From contig CAYPLH010000006.1 in NCBI GenBank assembly GCA_964411505.1, positions 1-64,000 of the forward strand: a DNA stretch of 64,000 nucleotides, read 5' to 3'. Positions 44,136 through 52,591 of this stretch are shown one piece after another (the first letter of the stretch is position 1; every line of letters starts with the position of its first letter). The stretch comes from CAYPLH01 sp964411505. GTDB taxonomy: Bacteria > Bacillota > Clostridia > CAYPLH01 > DUMO01. Made by a program: the position numbers and the translations under genes. The notes under the pieces were generated by a model. It was not told the DNA's origin. It made no database searches and saw only the letters and a list, made by a program, of their open reading frames with translations.

Positions 44136-46437
44136 ACTGCCGGCAGCCTGTAATCACTTCAAACTTGCCTTCCAATCCTTCTGATGAGTTCGGCCCAATC
44201 CATACCTTAAATTCTCCGGGTTCTACAACATATTCGTTACTTTCGTTATAGAATCCCAGCTGATCCTTACCCAGAAAAAACTCTGCTGTTTTGCTTTCAC
44301 CCGGCAAAAGAAAAATCTTCTGAAATCCTCTAAGCTCCTTTATGGGCCTTATTATACTTGCGCATATGTCCTGTATGTATATTTGTACGATTTCCTCCCC
44401 TTCCCTGTCTCCTGTGTTTTTAATTTCCGCGCTGACCTTTATGGTTTGGGAAGCTTCGATCCGGGCACTGCTGAGCATTAAGTTTGTATACTCAAAATCG
44501 GTATAACTGAGACCATACCCGAACGGGTACTGCGGATCATAATATCTATACTGCATTCTTCCGATTTTTTTATATGCGTAATAGATCGGCTGTTGCCTGA
44601 TATGCTTAGGAAATGTTATCGGAAGCTTGCCGCTTGGATTAAAGTCTCCGAAAAGGACATCGGCTATGGCATTGCCTGCCTGTGTGCCAAGCTGCCATGC
44701 TTCTATAATAGCCGGGATATGCTCCGCCTCCCAGGGTATGGATAACGGTCTTCCGTTGATTAAGACAAGAACCACAGGCGTTCCTGTTTCGTAAATACTT
44801 CTAAGAAGTCTCTGGTGATTTTGGGGCAGCTCCTGAGTCATGCGGAAGCTGGCCTCCACACTGTATAATAAGCCCTCTCCCAAAAAAACAACAGCAACAT
44901 CAGCCTGCTTTGCCAAAGCCACCGCCTTTTGTATTTCTTTTTCATCATCAGCCAAGACCCCAACCGATGAAGCTGAAATATAATCGCCCCGTGTTACCGA
45001 ATCCAATGTCTTTACGCTATCCATCTCTTTATCGTATAGGCTGCATCCCTTTGCACAAAGAATATTCATGCTGCTTCCTGCTTTTTTTCGAATACCGTCA
45101 ATAATAGTTACAACATCCTGTTCTCTTCCGTTGGTTGACCAATTACCGAGCAGCTCTCTTTTTTCATCTATATAAGGTCCAATAACCGCTATAGTTCCTT
45201 TGTTTTTTTTCAACGGAAGAAGATTTTCTTCATTTTTCAGAAGTACAATAGATTTTCTGGCTGCCTTAAGCGCCAAGTCCAAATGCTCTTTATGCAGCAA
45301 TATTTCATTTTCCAGGTTTTCGTCCACATAAGGATTATCAAATAACCCCAGTCCGAATTTTACGCGCAAAATCCTGCGTACTGACTCATTTATAATATCC
45401 TCTGATATGCTTCCATCCCGGACAAGATCCGCCAGCTCCGCAAGATAGGTTCCCGAGGACATATCCATATCCACTCCCGCTTCAGCAGCCTTTTTAGCTG
45501 CGGTTCTCAAGTTTTCTGTATAACCAAATTCAATCAGCTCAGCTATAGCTGAATGGTCGCTCACCGTAACACCTTGAAATCCCCACTCTGTTTTTAAAAT
45601 TCTTTTCACCAGAAATTCATTTGCTGTGGCCGGTATTCCGTTCAGCTCATTGAAGGATATCATCACCGTACCGGCTCCAGCATCAAACGCCGCTTTAAAC
45701 GGAGGCAGGTATACTTCCCGCAAAGTATGTTCGGACATATCGGCGGCAGTGTAATCGATACCGGCTTCGCAGGCGCCGTAGGCGGCAAAGTGCTTAGGAC
45801 ATGCCACAACATGGGGCCGCCCCTCCCAATCATTTCTTTGATAGCCCTTAATTCTGGCTGCGGCATAAACCGAAGACAAAAATACATCTTCTCCGAACCC
45901 TTCAACGCATCTTGCCCAGCGAGAATCTCTGGCAATATCAACAACAGGAGCAAAAATCCAATGCTCCCCGCAGGACGCAGCCTCTCTTGCTGAAATTGCC
46001 GCCGTATCTTCCAAAAGCTCCGGTTCCCAGCTGCTGCTCTCTGCCAGGCATATCGGAAATATGGTTCTGAAGCCGTGCAATACATCCGACGCAAAGATTA
46101 ACGGAATACCGAGGCGCGACTTTTCAACAGCAATTCTCTGCAGCTCATTTGTAACCTTTGAACCTCTTACCTTTATGATAACAGAGCCGATTTTACCCTG
46201 TATGATCTTATCCTGCAACGTTTCGTTGTTCAGTAAATCAAACTCGTTTTTTCTTGCCTTCCTTTGATCTTCAGGGATCCTTTCCCATTGTTCTTTCAAT
46301 GCATTTTTGGGCAGTATTTTGCTTTGAGTCATTTGACCGACCTTTTCATCCAATGTCATCGCATCAATTAATTTTTGTATTTTATCCTCTGTTTCTCTAT
46401 TTATAAACAGTCCCTTATTCGCAATTGCTTCTTTCAT
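44134..46437 (-). CDS. GH3 beta-glycosidase
   Basis: The 767-residue enzyme has the GH3 barrel (about 30-340) with RHGFRTIFP-like HGFRTIFP, KHFAAYG (215-221) and the nucleophile D294 in TVSDHSAI. The alpha/beta sandwich holds VVFLGE and the late FxxPSGKLPITFP-type block, followed by a C-terminal fibronectin-like domain (LMLSSARIEASQTI to the end). There is no signal peptide. GH3 enzymes remove beta-glucose, beta-xylose or N-acetylglucosamine; which sugar cannot be told. GAAAGGA precedes the ATG. Its end overlaps a GH94 remnant, suggesting a deletion that joined the two. Confidence 0.93.
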   Translation of the reverse strand: MKEAIANKGLFINRETEDKIQKLIDAMTLDEKVGQMTQSKILPKNALKEQWERIPEDQRKARKNEFDLLNNETLQDKIIQGKIGSVIIKVRGSKVTNELQRIAVEKSRLGIPLIFASDVLHGFRTIFPICLAESSSWEPELLEDTAAISAREAASCGEHWIFAPVVDIARDSRWARCVEGFGEDVFLSSVYAAARIKGYQRNDWEGRPHVVACPKHFAAYGACEAGIDYTAADMSEHTLREVYLPPFKAAFDAGAGTVMISFNELNGIPATANEFLVKRILKTEWGFQGVTVSDHSAIAELIEFGYTENLRTAAKKAAEAGVDMDMSSGTYLAELADLVRDGSISEDIINESVRRILRVKFGLGLFDNPYVDENLENEILLHKEHLDLALKAARKSIVLLKNEENLLPLKKNKGTIAVIGPYIDEKRELLGNWSTNGREQDVVTIIDGIRKKAGSSMNILCAKGCSLYDKEMDSVKTLDSVTRGDYISASSVGVLADDEKEIQKAVALAKQADVAVVFLGEGLLYSVEASFRMTQELPQNHQRLLRSIYETGTPVVLVLINGRPLSIPWEAEHIPAIIEAWQLGTQAGNAIADVLFGDFNPSGKLPITFPKHIRQQPIYYAYKKIGRMQYRYYDPQYPFGYGLSYTDFEYTNLMLSSARIEASQTIKVSAEIKNTGDREGEEIVQIYIQDICASIIRPIKELRGFQKIFLLPGESKTAEFFLGKDQLGFYNESNEYVVEPGEFKVWIGPNSSEGLEGKFEVITGCRQ

Positions 46438-46526
46438 AAATCAGTTTTCCTTTCAAATAAACGCTCGGTCACCGCTCTTTGATTTTGGGTGTTTTTTCGC
46501 TGTGGCATACTTATTCCTAACGTACA

Positions 46527-48014
46527 TTACGGCTTGGTTCTGAACGCCTCCACCGGACCATAGGGTGCAAGCGACACTGTAATATATGAGTTAACACAGG
46601 AATCTTTGTGCTCATAAGCAAACCTCCATATCCTTCCCATCAAGCTTTTTACAATGTAATCATATTCGGGATCGGATGCCAGGTTTTTCACCTCATCAGG
46701 ATCATTTTCAAGATCATACAGTTCATCAAAATCAAAACCATTATAGACATATTTCCATTTATCAGTCATAATTGATCTTTGAATCCCATACAGCTCATTA
46801 CCGTTGGTTTGTGTAAAAATAGCATCTCTCCAATTTTCAGGCTCTTCTCCATTAAAGAAAGGGACCAAGCTTTGACCTGTAAATTTTCTGTCCACTTTAA
46901 CTCCTGCCGTTTCAAGAATGGTCGGAGCAAAATCAGCAAGTGAAACAAATGCTTCAACAATCCTTCCACTGTTTTTTATTCCGCCGGGCCAGCGCACAAC
47001 GGCCGGAATATGATACGCACCTTTAAAGCATGGGAGCCCTTTGCACCAGAGTCCGTGCTCGGCAGCATAATCCCCATGATCCGAAAGGTATATGACAAGG
47101 GTGTTGTCAAGCTCGCCTCTTTCTTTTAACTCCTCCAGTATCTGCCCAAAAAGGTGGTCTTCATAAGTACACAAAGCCATATAATGTCTTATGGAATTTC
47201 TATGCTCATCATCTGTCAGCTGATCAAACCTGCTGCGGGTTCTCCTGTATAATCCCGGCTTATCATTCATCCGGTCTTCGAAATTTGAAGGCAGCTCGAA
47301 GTCTTCCGGAGCAAACATGTCAAGATACTTCTTAGGTACATAGTAAGGGTCATGTGGTCCTAAGGGCCCTACATACTGACACCAGGGAGAGCCGTCTTCT
47401 TCGCGCGACCTTATTATCTCAAGTGCATTGTTTACAACCTTCTGATCTTTATAGTATGTGTCCTTTTCGCCATATTGGGTATACGTAAAAAATCCGGGCC
47501 GGAGTATTTCACCTTCATTGCGGTTTTCAGGGCCGGTCTGCTCTGCAAGCCCCTTGTACTTATCCCATCTTTCTTTCTCCGCAAGAAAAGGCTGTGCCGA
47601 CTCCTTATCCCCAAGATCCTGGACCAATTTTTCGGGATTTGTCATTTCCCATCCGTAATCTACAGGAGTCTTTGTTGCGCTTACATGCCATTTCCCTGAA
47701 TAATTAAGCTTGTATCCTGCATCCTTCAAGTCCTCGCTCCAAAGACAAACATCCTCATACGGTCCTCTTGACAAAGCATTTCCTACCTTGACATTGTTCC
47801 AGACTCCATGCTCGGACGGATACAGACCGGTGAAAAATGTTGCCCGGGAAGGACAACAATGGGGTGACGGGCAAAAAGCATTGGAAAAAGTAATGCCCTC
47901 TTTGCAAAACTTATCAAGGTTAGGTGTATACGCTCTATTATAGGGATAAATAGTATCGCCTCTTTGTTGATCGGTCATAAAAATAAGAATATTGGGCTTA
48001 TCTGTTTTAGTCAT
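46527..48014 (-). CDS. Cys-type sulfatase (second copy)
   Basis: The 495-residue protein starts MTKTDKPNILIFMTDQQRGD, the aryl-sulfatase pattern, and has the formylglycine signature C53-C-P-S-R57 in SPHCCPSRATFFTGLYP. Later motifs are SGKWHV and YLSDHGDYAAEHG. No signal peptide is present. AGGAGGAG precedes the ATG. It differs clearly from the other two sulfatases of the locus, implying a different sulfate position or sugar. Confidence 0.94.
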   Translation of the reverse strand: MTKTDKPNILIFMTDQQRGDTIYPYNRAYTPNLDKFCKEGITFSNAFCPSPHCCPSRATFFTGLYPSEHGVWNNVKVGNALSRGPYEDVCLWSEDLKDAGYKLNYSGKWHVSATKTPVDYGWEMTNPEKLVQDLGDKESAQPFLAEKERWDKYKGLAEQTGPENRNEGEILRPGFFTYTQYGEKDTYYKDQKVVNNALEIIRSREEDGSPWCQYVGPLGPHDPYYVPKKYLDMFAPEDFELPSNFEDRMNDKPGLYRRTRSRFDQLTDDEHRNSIRHYMALCTYEDHLFGQILEELKERGELDNTLVIYLSDHGDYAAEHGLWCKGLPCFKGAYHIPAVVRWPGGIKNSGRIVEAFVSLADFAPTILETAGVKVDRKFTGQSLVPFFNGEEPENWRDAIFTQTNGNELYGIQRSIMTDKWKYVYNGFDFDELYDLENDPDEVKNLASDPEYDYIVKSLMGRIWRFAYEHKDSCVNSYITVSLAPYGPVEAFRTKP

Positions 48015-48031
48015 TTTCTCCTCCTGTGTAT

Positions 48032-50251
48032 TTACAATGTACCTTCGATCAGTGTTTTCTCTTGCTTGTCCAGCACCTCAATGAGTATGGCCAGATCATC
48101 GGTAAATGAGGGCAGCAAAACCTCGGATTTCTTCCCTATTCCGCCCGATCGATGCTCCCTGGTCTCAATTATGTCCCCGGTGGAAGGATCAATCATGCTG
48201 AGCTTATAGATGCCGTTAGGCAGTCTAAGGTACATAACCTCCGAATCAACTGTCTCCCCGGTACTCAAAGAACAAACATATCCGGCGATAACGCGGCTTT
48301 CCTGCTCTGCAAGTATCGCGGTCAGCAAACGGCTGTTTCTCACTGTCAACGCTGTATAATTTGGGCTCATCTCCCAAAACGGAAGCCCGTCGAAAAATTC
48401 CTTCATAGATTTTAAATATTCGCCGCCCGGTCCTTGATAAGACAAATCATCAATTCCCTCGCAGCCTTCCCATGAGTGGAATGTCCAAAATGCCCCTGCT
48501 GCACACCAAATCCAGCCCTGTTTTCTGCGATGAACGGGATCGTCGTTTTTATGACGCGCCTCTCTGCCTGATTCATTGCACCACGCCGGTTTTCCATGAC
48601 TTCTTGTATTTGCGGCAACAGCAAGGTACCAATTGCGCAAATCATGCTTTTCCAACGATGAAGTACACGAATGATTTACGGCTAGATCCATCCACTCCTT
48701 ATGAGGCCAAAGGGCATTATCTGTCGTTCCGTCTGAGCTGCATACCGGCCGTCCATATGGATCTCTCTGTTTCATGTAAACGCCCGCAACATCCTGGAAT
48801 ACTTCATTTTTGATATATTCGTTCATAATTTCCCACGTTACAATATTTGAATATCTGGCAAAGCGCCAAAGGATTTCGCGCCAATACGGACGCTGCTGCA
48901 AAATGTCCGCCTCGGTCTTTCTCAAGCGGGCATAAAGAACCAAATCTAATCCAATACCATATTCTCCCGCCAGCTTCACGCGTTCCTCCGCCTGCCTCCA
49001 ATATCCCTCATTAAATGCTTCCCAGTCCGGATTATCCCTTGTTCCCAGCCAAGGCCACATATTGTATCCGTCATTATACAAATAGCCCTCCAGAGCGACA
49101 CGCAATACATTCACGCCTTGAGCCTTTGCTTTCTTTAACACACCTTCGGGATCCTTGCACATAAAATACGCCCATGCGGTTTTATTCAGAATGAATAAAT
49201 GCTTTCCTTCCCGGTTCACCAAATGATACGGGAATTTTGGGTCAACCCTGTAGTGCGAGGAAAATACCCCTTGAAAGCAAACAGGAGGAATATGATAAAG
49301 CTCCGGGTCATCAGCATCGTATATTCCGTTGAAGCTCTCCTTGATCTGCTCCGCTGTTTGCCGGTTTCCCTTCTCGTCCAAAAAAACCTCTGTCCATGGC
49401 CGCCGCGTAGAAGGGTCGGTAATTATACCGTAAGCAGACGGCTTTCGCCTGTTGTAGCACTCATTTTTCAGAACTGTTTGTCCGCCGAATTTGCTCCACC
49501 AGGTTCGTCTGGTATCTTTTTTAAAAGGCTCCAGCTCAAATGTCATCCACCCCGGTTCCTCTGTTTGAGCCTTGCCCAGCAGCCGCCCTCCGGTATCAAC
49601 CGCATAACAGCCTCCGTCAAAAATGGATAGAGCTATCGGAGTCATATTGTCCAACGCTCTTACGGGTAATATGTGCTCCATATCATCCGCAACAGATATA
49701 TGAATGATGACATCAGCACCAAGCAGCGATTCGCAAAGCAAGGTTTCGGGCATCCACATATCCGCGCATATACTCACACCGATTTTCAGCCCTCTAAAAT
49801 CAATAAGATTAAAGCCCTCTCCCTGCGACCATCCCCAACTTGTCATCTCTGTGTAGGTACAATGAACCTTGCGGTATTTTCCTATAAATGTGCCGTCCCG
49901 CTCAATTAAAAATGCGGTGTTATAAAGCTTGCCATCCTCTTTTTCCAAAACCCAGCCAAGCAAGGCAGTATCCAAAGCAGCAGCCAGTTTGGCATAACGC
50001 CCGTACCAATCTCCTCCGGGAACAGCCTCGGCAATTTCGTTGATCAATTCTTTTTTGGGATACGGGTGTCCCGATATTGTATATTCCGGAAAAACGATCA
50101 GGTCGGGTTTGTCACCGGCAGCCTTTACCGCCATCTCCGAAAACAAGTCAAAATTGGCCTTAAATCCCGGATTCCCTTTTCTGGTATGGCTCCTTCCTGC
50201 CTGCAGCAGCGAAACCTTGAATTTGTATGTGCTGTCAAAATTTTTGTCCAT
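48032..50251 (-). CDS. Fusion of a nitrilase-family amidohydrolase with a clan-A glycoside hydrolase
   Basis: The 739-residue protein joins two enzymes. Residues about 10-250 are a carbon-nitrogen hydrolase with the full triad: E56 (LIVFPEYTIS), K128 (GKYRKVH) and C162 (GVSICADMW). Residues about 325-630 read as a (beta/alpha)8 hydrolase similar to GH5 or DUF4038 proteins: VLRVALEGYLYNDGYNMWPW, the acid/base-like N477-E478 in TWEIMNEY, and N559-E560 in PAWCNESGRE at the nucleophile position. A beta domain ends the protein. No signal peptide, so cytoplasmic. It lies between sulfatase and M55 peptidase genes, 17 bases before the sulfatase gene. I know no characterised enzyme with this architecture; the two halves may act in turn on an amide-bearing sugar. 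Confidence 0.82.
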   Translation of the reverse strand: MDKNFDSTYKFKVSLLQAGRSHTRKGNPGFKANFDLFSEMAVKAAGDKPDLIVFPEYTISGHPYPKKELINEIAEAVPGGDWYGRYAKLAAALDTALLGWVLEKEDGKLYNTAFLIERDGTFIGKYRKVHCTYTEMTSWGWSQGEGFNLIDFRGLKIGVSICADMWMPETLLCESLLGADVIIHISVADDMEHILPVRALDNMTPIALSIFDGGCYAVDTGGRLLGKAQTEEPGWMTFELEPFKKDTRRTWWSKFGGQTVLKNECYNRRKPSAYGIITDPSTRRPWTEVFLDEKGNRQTAEQIKESFNGIYDADDPELYHIPPVCFQGVFSSHYRVDPKFPYHLVNREGKHLFILNKTAWAYFMCKDPEGVLKKAKAQGVNVLRVALEGYLYNDGYNMWPWLGTRDNPDWEAFNEGYWRQAEERVKLAGEYGIGLDLVLYARLRKTEADILQQRPYWREILWRFARYSNIVTWEIMNEYIKNEVFQDVAGVYMKQRDPYGRPVCSSDGTTDNALWPHKEWMDLAVNHSCTSSLEKHDLRNWYLAVAANTRSHGKPAWCNESGREARHKNDDPVHRRKQGWIWCAAGAFWTFHSWEGCEGIDDLSYQGPGGEYLKSMKEFFDGLPFWEMSPNYTALTVRNSRLLTAILAEQESRVIAGYVCSLSTGETVDSEVMYLRLPNGIYKLSMIDPSTGDIIETREHRSGGIGKKSEVLLPSFTDDLAILIEVLDKQEKTLIEGTL

Positions 50252-50266
50252 ATTTGCATCCTTTTA

Positions 50267-51046
50267 CTATCTGAATTTATAATCAAGGAAGGAATCAATC
50301 TTCTTTACTATGGTGCGGGCGTCGATTCTTTCCACATCCTTTTTGTCATCGAAGTAGTCAGCATAATCCGACCGATTAAATGTAAGCTCAAGCGTAGCCG
50401 GAAGCTGAGGCTTGAAAGGCCGTATCTTTCCGACCAGAGACAAACCGTTTTTAATCGCTTCACGAATTCTGGCATGAGCCACAGGCAGTGATAAACACCT
50501 TGCCTGATTTCTTCCCATGGCGTATTTTACAACCGCGCATTCAACCGTTCCCAACGTTTCTTTTGCCTCAACCGCTGTAGCTTCATCTCCCGTAACAACC
50601 AGCACCGGTACGTTGAAATGTCCGGCATATGCTGCTTCCAGACCGATCTCACCCATCTCCTCACCATTAATTTTAAACCTGTGCCATGCTAAAGATGTCA
50701 TTGTATGATCCAAAAAACCATTTCTTGTACCGGCTTTGCAGTGATGCCCAAGCAAAATAACACCATCAAATGTATCGTCCAAGGAAGGCATTAACTGCGA
50801 TCTGGAAATCTCATATGTTGCCCTGGAATCCATTTGGGACACCTCTATTTGTCCTCCACCTCCATGTGTATCACAGACAACCACCTCTTTCGCGCCATAA
50901 TCACACAGGGCTTTTACAACCTCATTCACTTCGCTTATCATCAATTTGCAGCCAACCGCATAATCTGCGGTATTACCCTTCTGAACCTGCTCCATTATAC
51001 GGATACCGGAGATTCCTTCCATATCCGCAAATACATAAATCTTCAT
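50267..51046 (-). CDS. M55 family D-aminopeptidase (DppA-like)
   Basis: From the ATG at 51044-51046 (MKIYVFADMEGISG), behind GGAGAGG, the product has 259 residues, close to Bacillus DppA. Zinc ligands D8, E10, H61, H101 or H102 and E133 are in place, and H114 fits the catalytic position. DppA forms a decamer that removes D-amino acids from short peptides such as D-Ala-D-Ala. It lies 15 bases upstream of the nitrilase-GH gene, so the two are co-expressed. Its presence in a sulfatase locus suggests a peptide- or D-amino-acid-bearing substrate, or a repurposed amidase. Confidence 0.9.
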   Translation of the reverse strand: MKIYVFADMEGISGIRIMEQVQKGNTADYAVGCKLMISEVNEVVKALCDYGAKEVVVCDTHGGGGQIEVSQMDSRATYEISRSQLMPSLDDTFDGVILLGHHCKAGTRNGFLDHTMTSLAWHRFKINGEEMGEIGLEAAYAGHFNVPVLVVTGDEATAVEAKETLGTVECAVVKYAMGRNQARCLSLPVAHARIREAIKNGLSLVGKIRPFKPQLPATLELTFNRSDYADYFDDKKDVERIDARTIVKKIDSFLDYKFR

Positions 51047-51186
51047 TCCGTTCCTCTCCTTTGCCTGCCCTTTACACCACCCTGAGTACAAAACATTTAA
51101 ACTGATTTCAGAAGCTTAAAGCACTCTTTCTTCTTGCGCCGGACATTTTACCCTCCGACTTAAAAATTAATGACAATACCGTCTGC

Positions 51187-52527
51187 TTAGAAGCACTCAG
51201 TTCTAAATTGCTCTGCCACAGGGTCGTTAGTCTTTCTCATAACTTCCAAAAGCGCGTTCTTCATTTTTTGAATACTGTCCCTATATTCAGGATTTTCAAA
51301 TAAGTTGTTTAATGCGTCGGGGTCATTTTCAAAATCATAAAACTCCTCTTTAACACGAAAATCAAAGAAATTCACCCTGCTTTTAATCTGCTCATTTTCG
51401 TCAGCTGCTACCTTCATAGCATTATAGGTCAGACCTGATTTTGACTCATTCATAAATACCGTTTCACCGTCAGACCACGCATTATAAATATAACCGTAAT
51501 TGCTGTCCTGAAGACAACGCATAGGATATGATTTTTCACCCCTAGTTGTATTGAAAACCGTGAAGACATTGTTCCTGCAATCTGTTGAATTCCCTAAAAT
51601 AACAGGCAGGAAGGATGTTCCGTCCATGCCGTCAATGGAAGGTATCCCTGCAGCCTCCATGATGGTGGGCATATAATCTATTCCGGAGATAAAATTTACA
51701 TCATCTTTGACGCCGGGTTTAACCTTGCCGGGCCATTTCACTACCCATGGCGTTTTTGTGCTGTTAAGATAACAATTTGTCTTTGCATAAGGAAATGCCA
51801 TACCGTTGTCGCTCAAAAACATGACAAGCGTATTCTCGGAAAAGCCGCATTCATCCAGCGCATGAAGAACAGCGCCGACAGATTCATCCAGCCTGTGCAC
51901 TGATGAATAATATTCCGCAAGTTCCTGCCTTACCAATGGAATATCAGGAAGAAAACCCGGTACGTTTACATCGTCAGGCTTATAATACTTACTTGCTTCG
52001 GTGTGGTATCCGAACATTTGCGATTCCTGCTGACTTCCTACAAAGGGTCGATGCGGATCATGGGAGTTTGCCATAAAGAAAAACGGTTTATTCTCCTCTT
52101 TGGCTTTTTTCATGAATTCAAGTGAAAACTCATAATATCTCTTTGGATCTCTGCCCATCCCGTATTCGTCACTCATTGTGTTAACAGAATAATCCCAGCA
52201 GAATTTATGACTTGGGGCAAGATGGCTCACTTTTCCGACGATCCCGTTCATATATCCTGCTTTTTTCAGCTCCTCCTGTAGTGTAGGCACATCCTCCCGG
52301 ATAGGGTGGAACCCCGGCGCGCCGTTATTATGAGGATATCTTCCGGTCATAAGGCATTCCCTGGATGGTTGGCATACGGCAATAGTTACATGTGAATGCT
52401 TGAATATCATGCCCTCCGATGCAAGCCTGTCAATATTAGGAGTAATTCCCTCCACCGGACATGCAAAAGCGCCCGCTGAATTATAGTTCATGTCATCTGC
52501 TGTAATTAATAGTATATTTGGTCTCAT
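51187..52527 (-). CDS. Cys-type sulfatase (third copy)
   Basis: The start is the ATG at 52525-52527 (MRPNILLITADDMN), which has GAGGAGGAC; upstream in-frame codons overlap the previous gene's end. The 446-residue enzyme has metal-binding D11-D12, the formylglycine signature C52-Q-P-S-R56 (AVCQPSRECLMTGRYPHNNG) and VMFLSDNGMAFPYAK with SHDPHRPF. The style matches heparan-N-sulfatase/iduronate-2-sulfatase-like enzymes more than aryl-sulfatase A, but sub-family assignment from sequence alone is weak. It is cytoplasmic, without signal peptide. Confidence 0.93.
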   Translation of the reverse strand: MRPNILLITADDMNYNSAGAFACPVEGITPNIDRLASEGMIFKHSHVTIAVCQPSRECLMTGRYPHNNGAPGFHPIREDVPTLQEELKKAGYMNGIVGKVSHLAPSHKFCWDYSVNTMSDEYGMGRDPKRYYEFSLEFMKKAKEENKPFFFMANSHDPHRPFVGSQQESQMFGYHTEASKYYKPDDVNVPGFLPDIPLVRQELAEYYSSVHRLDESVGAVLHALDECGFSENTLVMFLSDNGMAFPYAKTNCYLNSTKTPWVVKWPGKVKPGVKDDVNFISGIDYMPTIMEAAGIPSIDGMDGTSFLPVILGNSTDCRNNVFTVFNTTRGEKSYPMRCLQDSNYGYIYNAWSDGETVFMNESKSGLTYNAMKVAADENEQIKSRVNFFDFRVKEEFYDFENDPDALNNLFENPEYRDSIQKMKNALLEVMRKTNDPVAEQFRTECF

Positions 52528-52591
52528 GTTGTTTTTAGTCCTCCTCGCTGTATGATTTTGATCACGTTTGCCAACCGGCAGGTCAAGAAGC

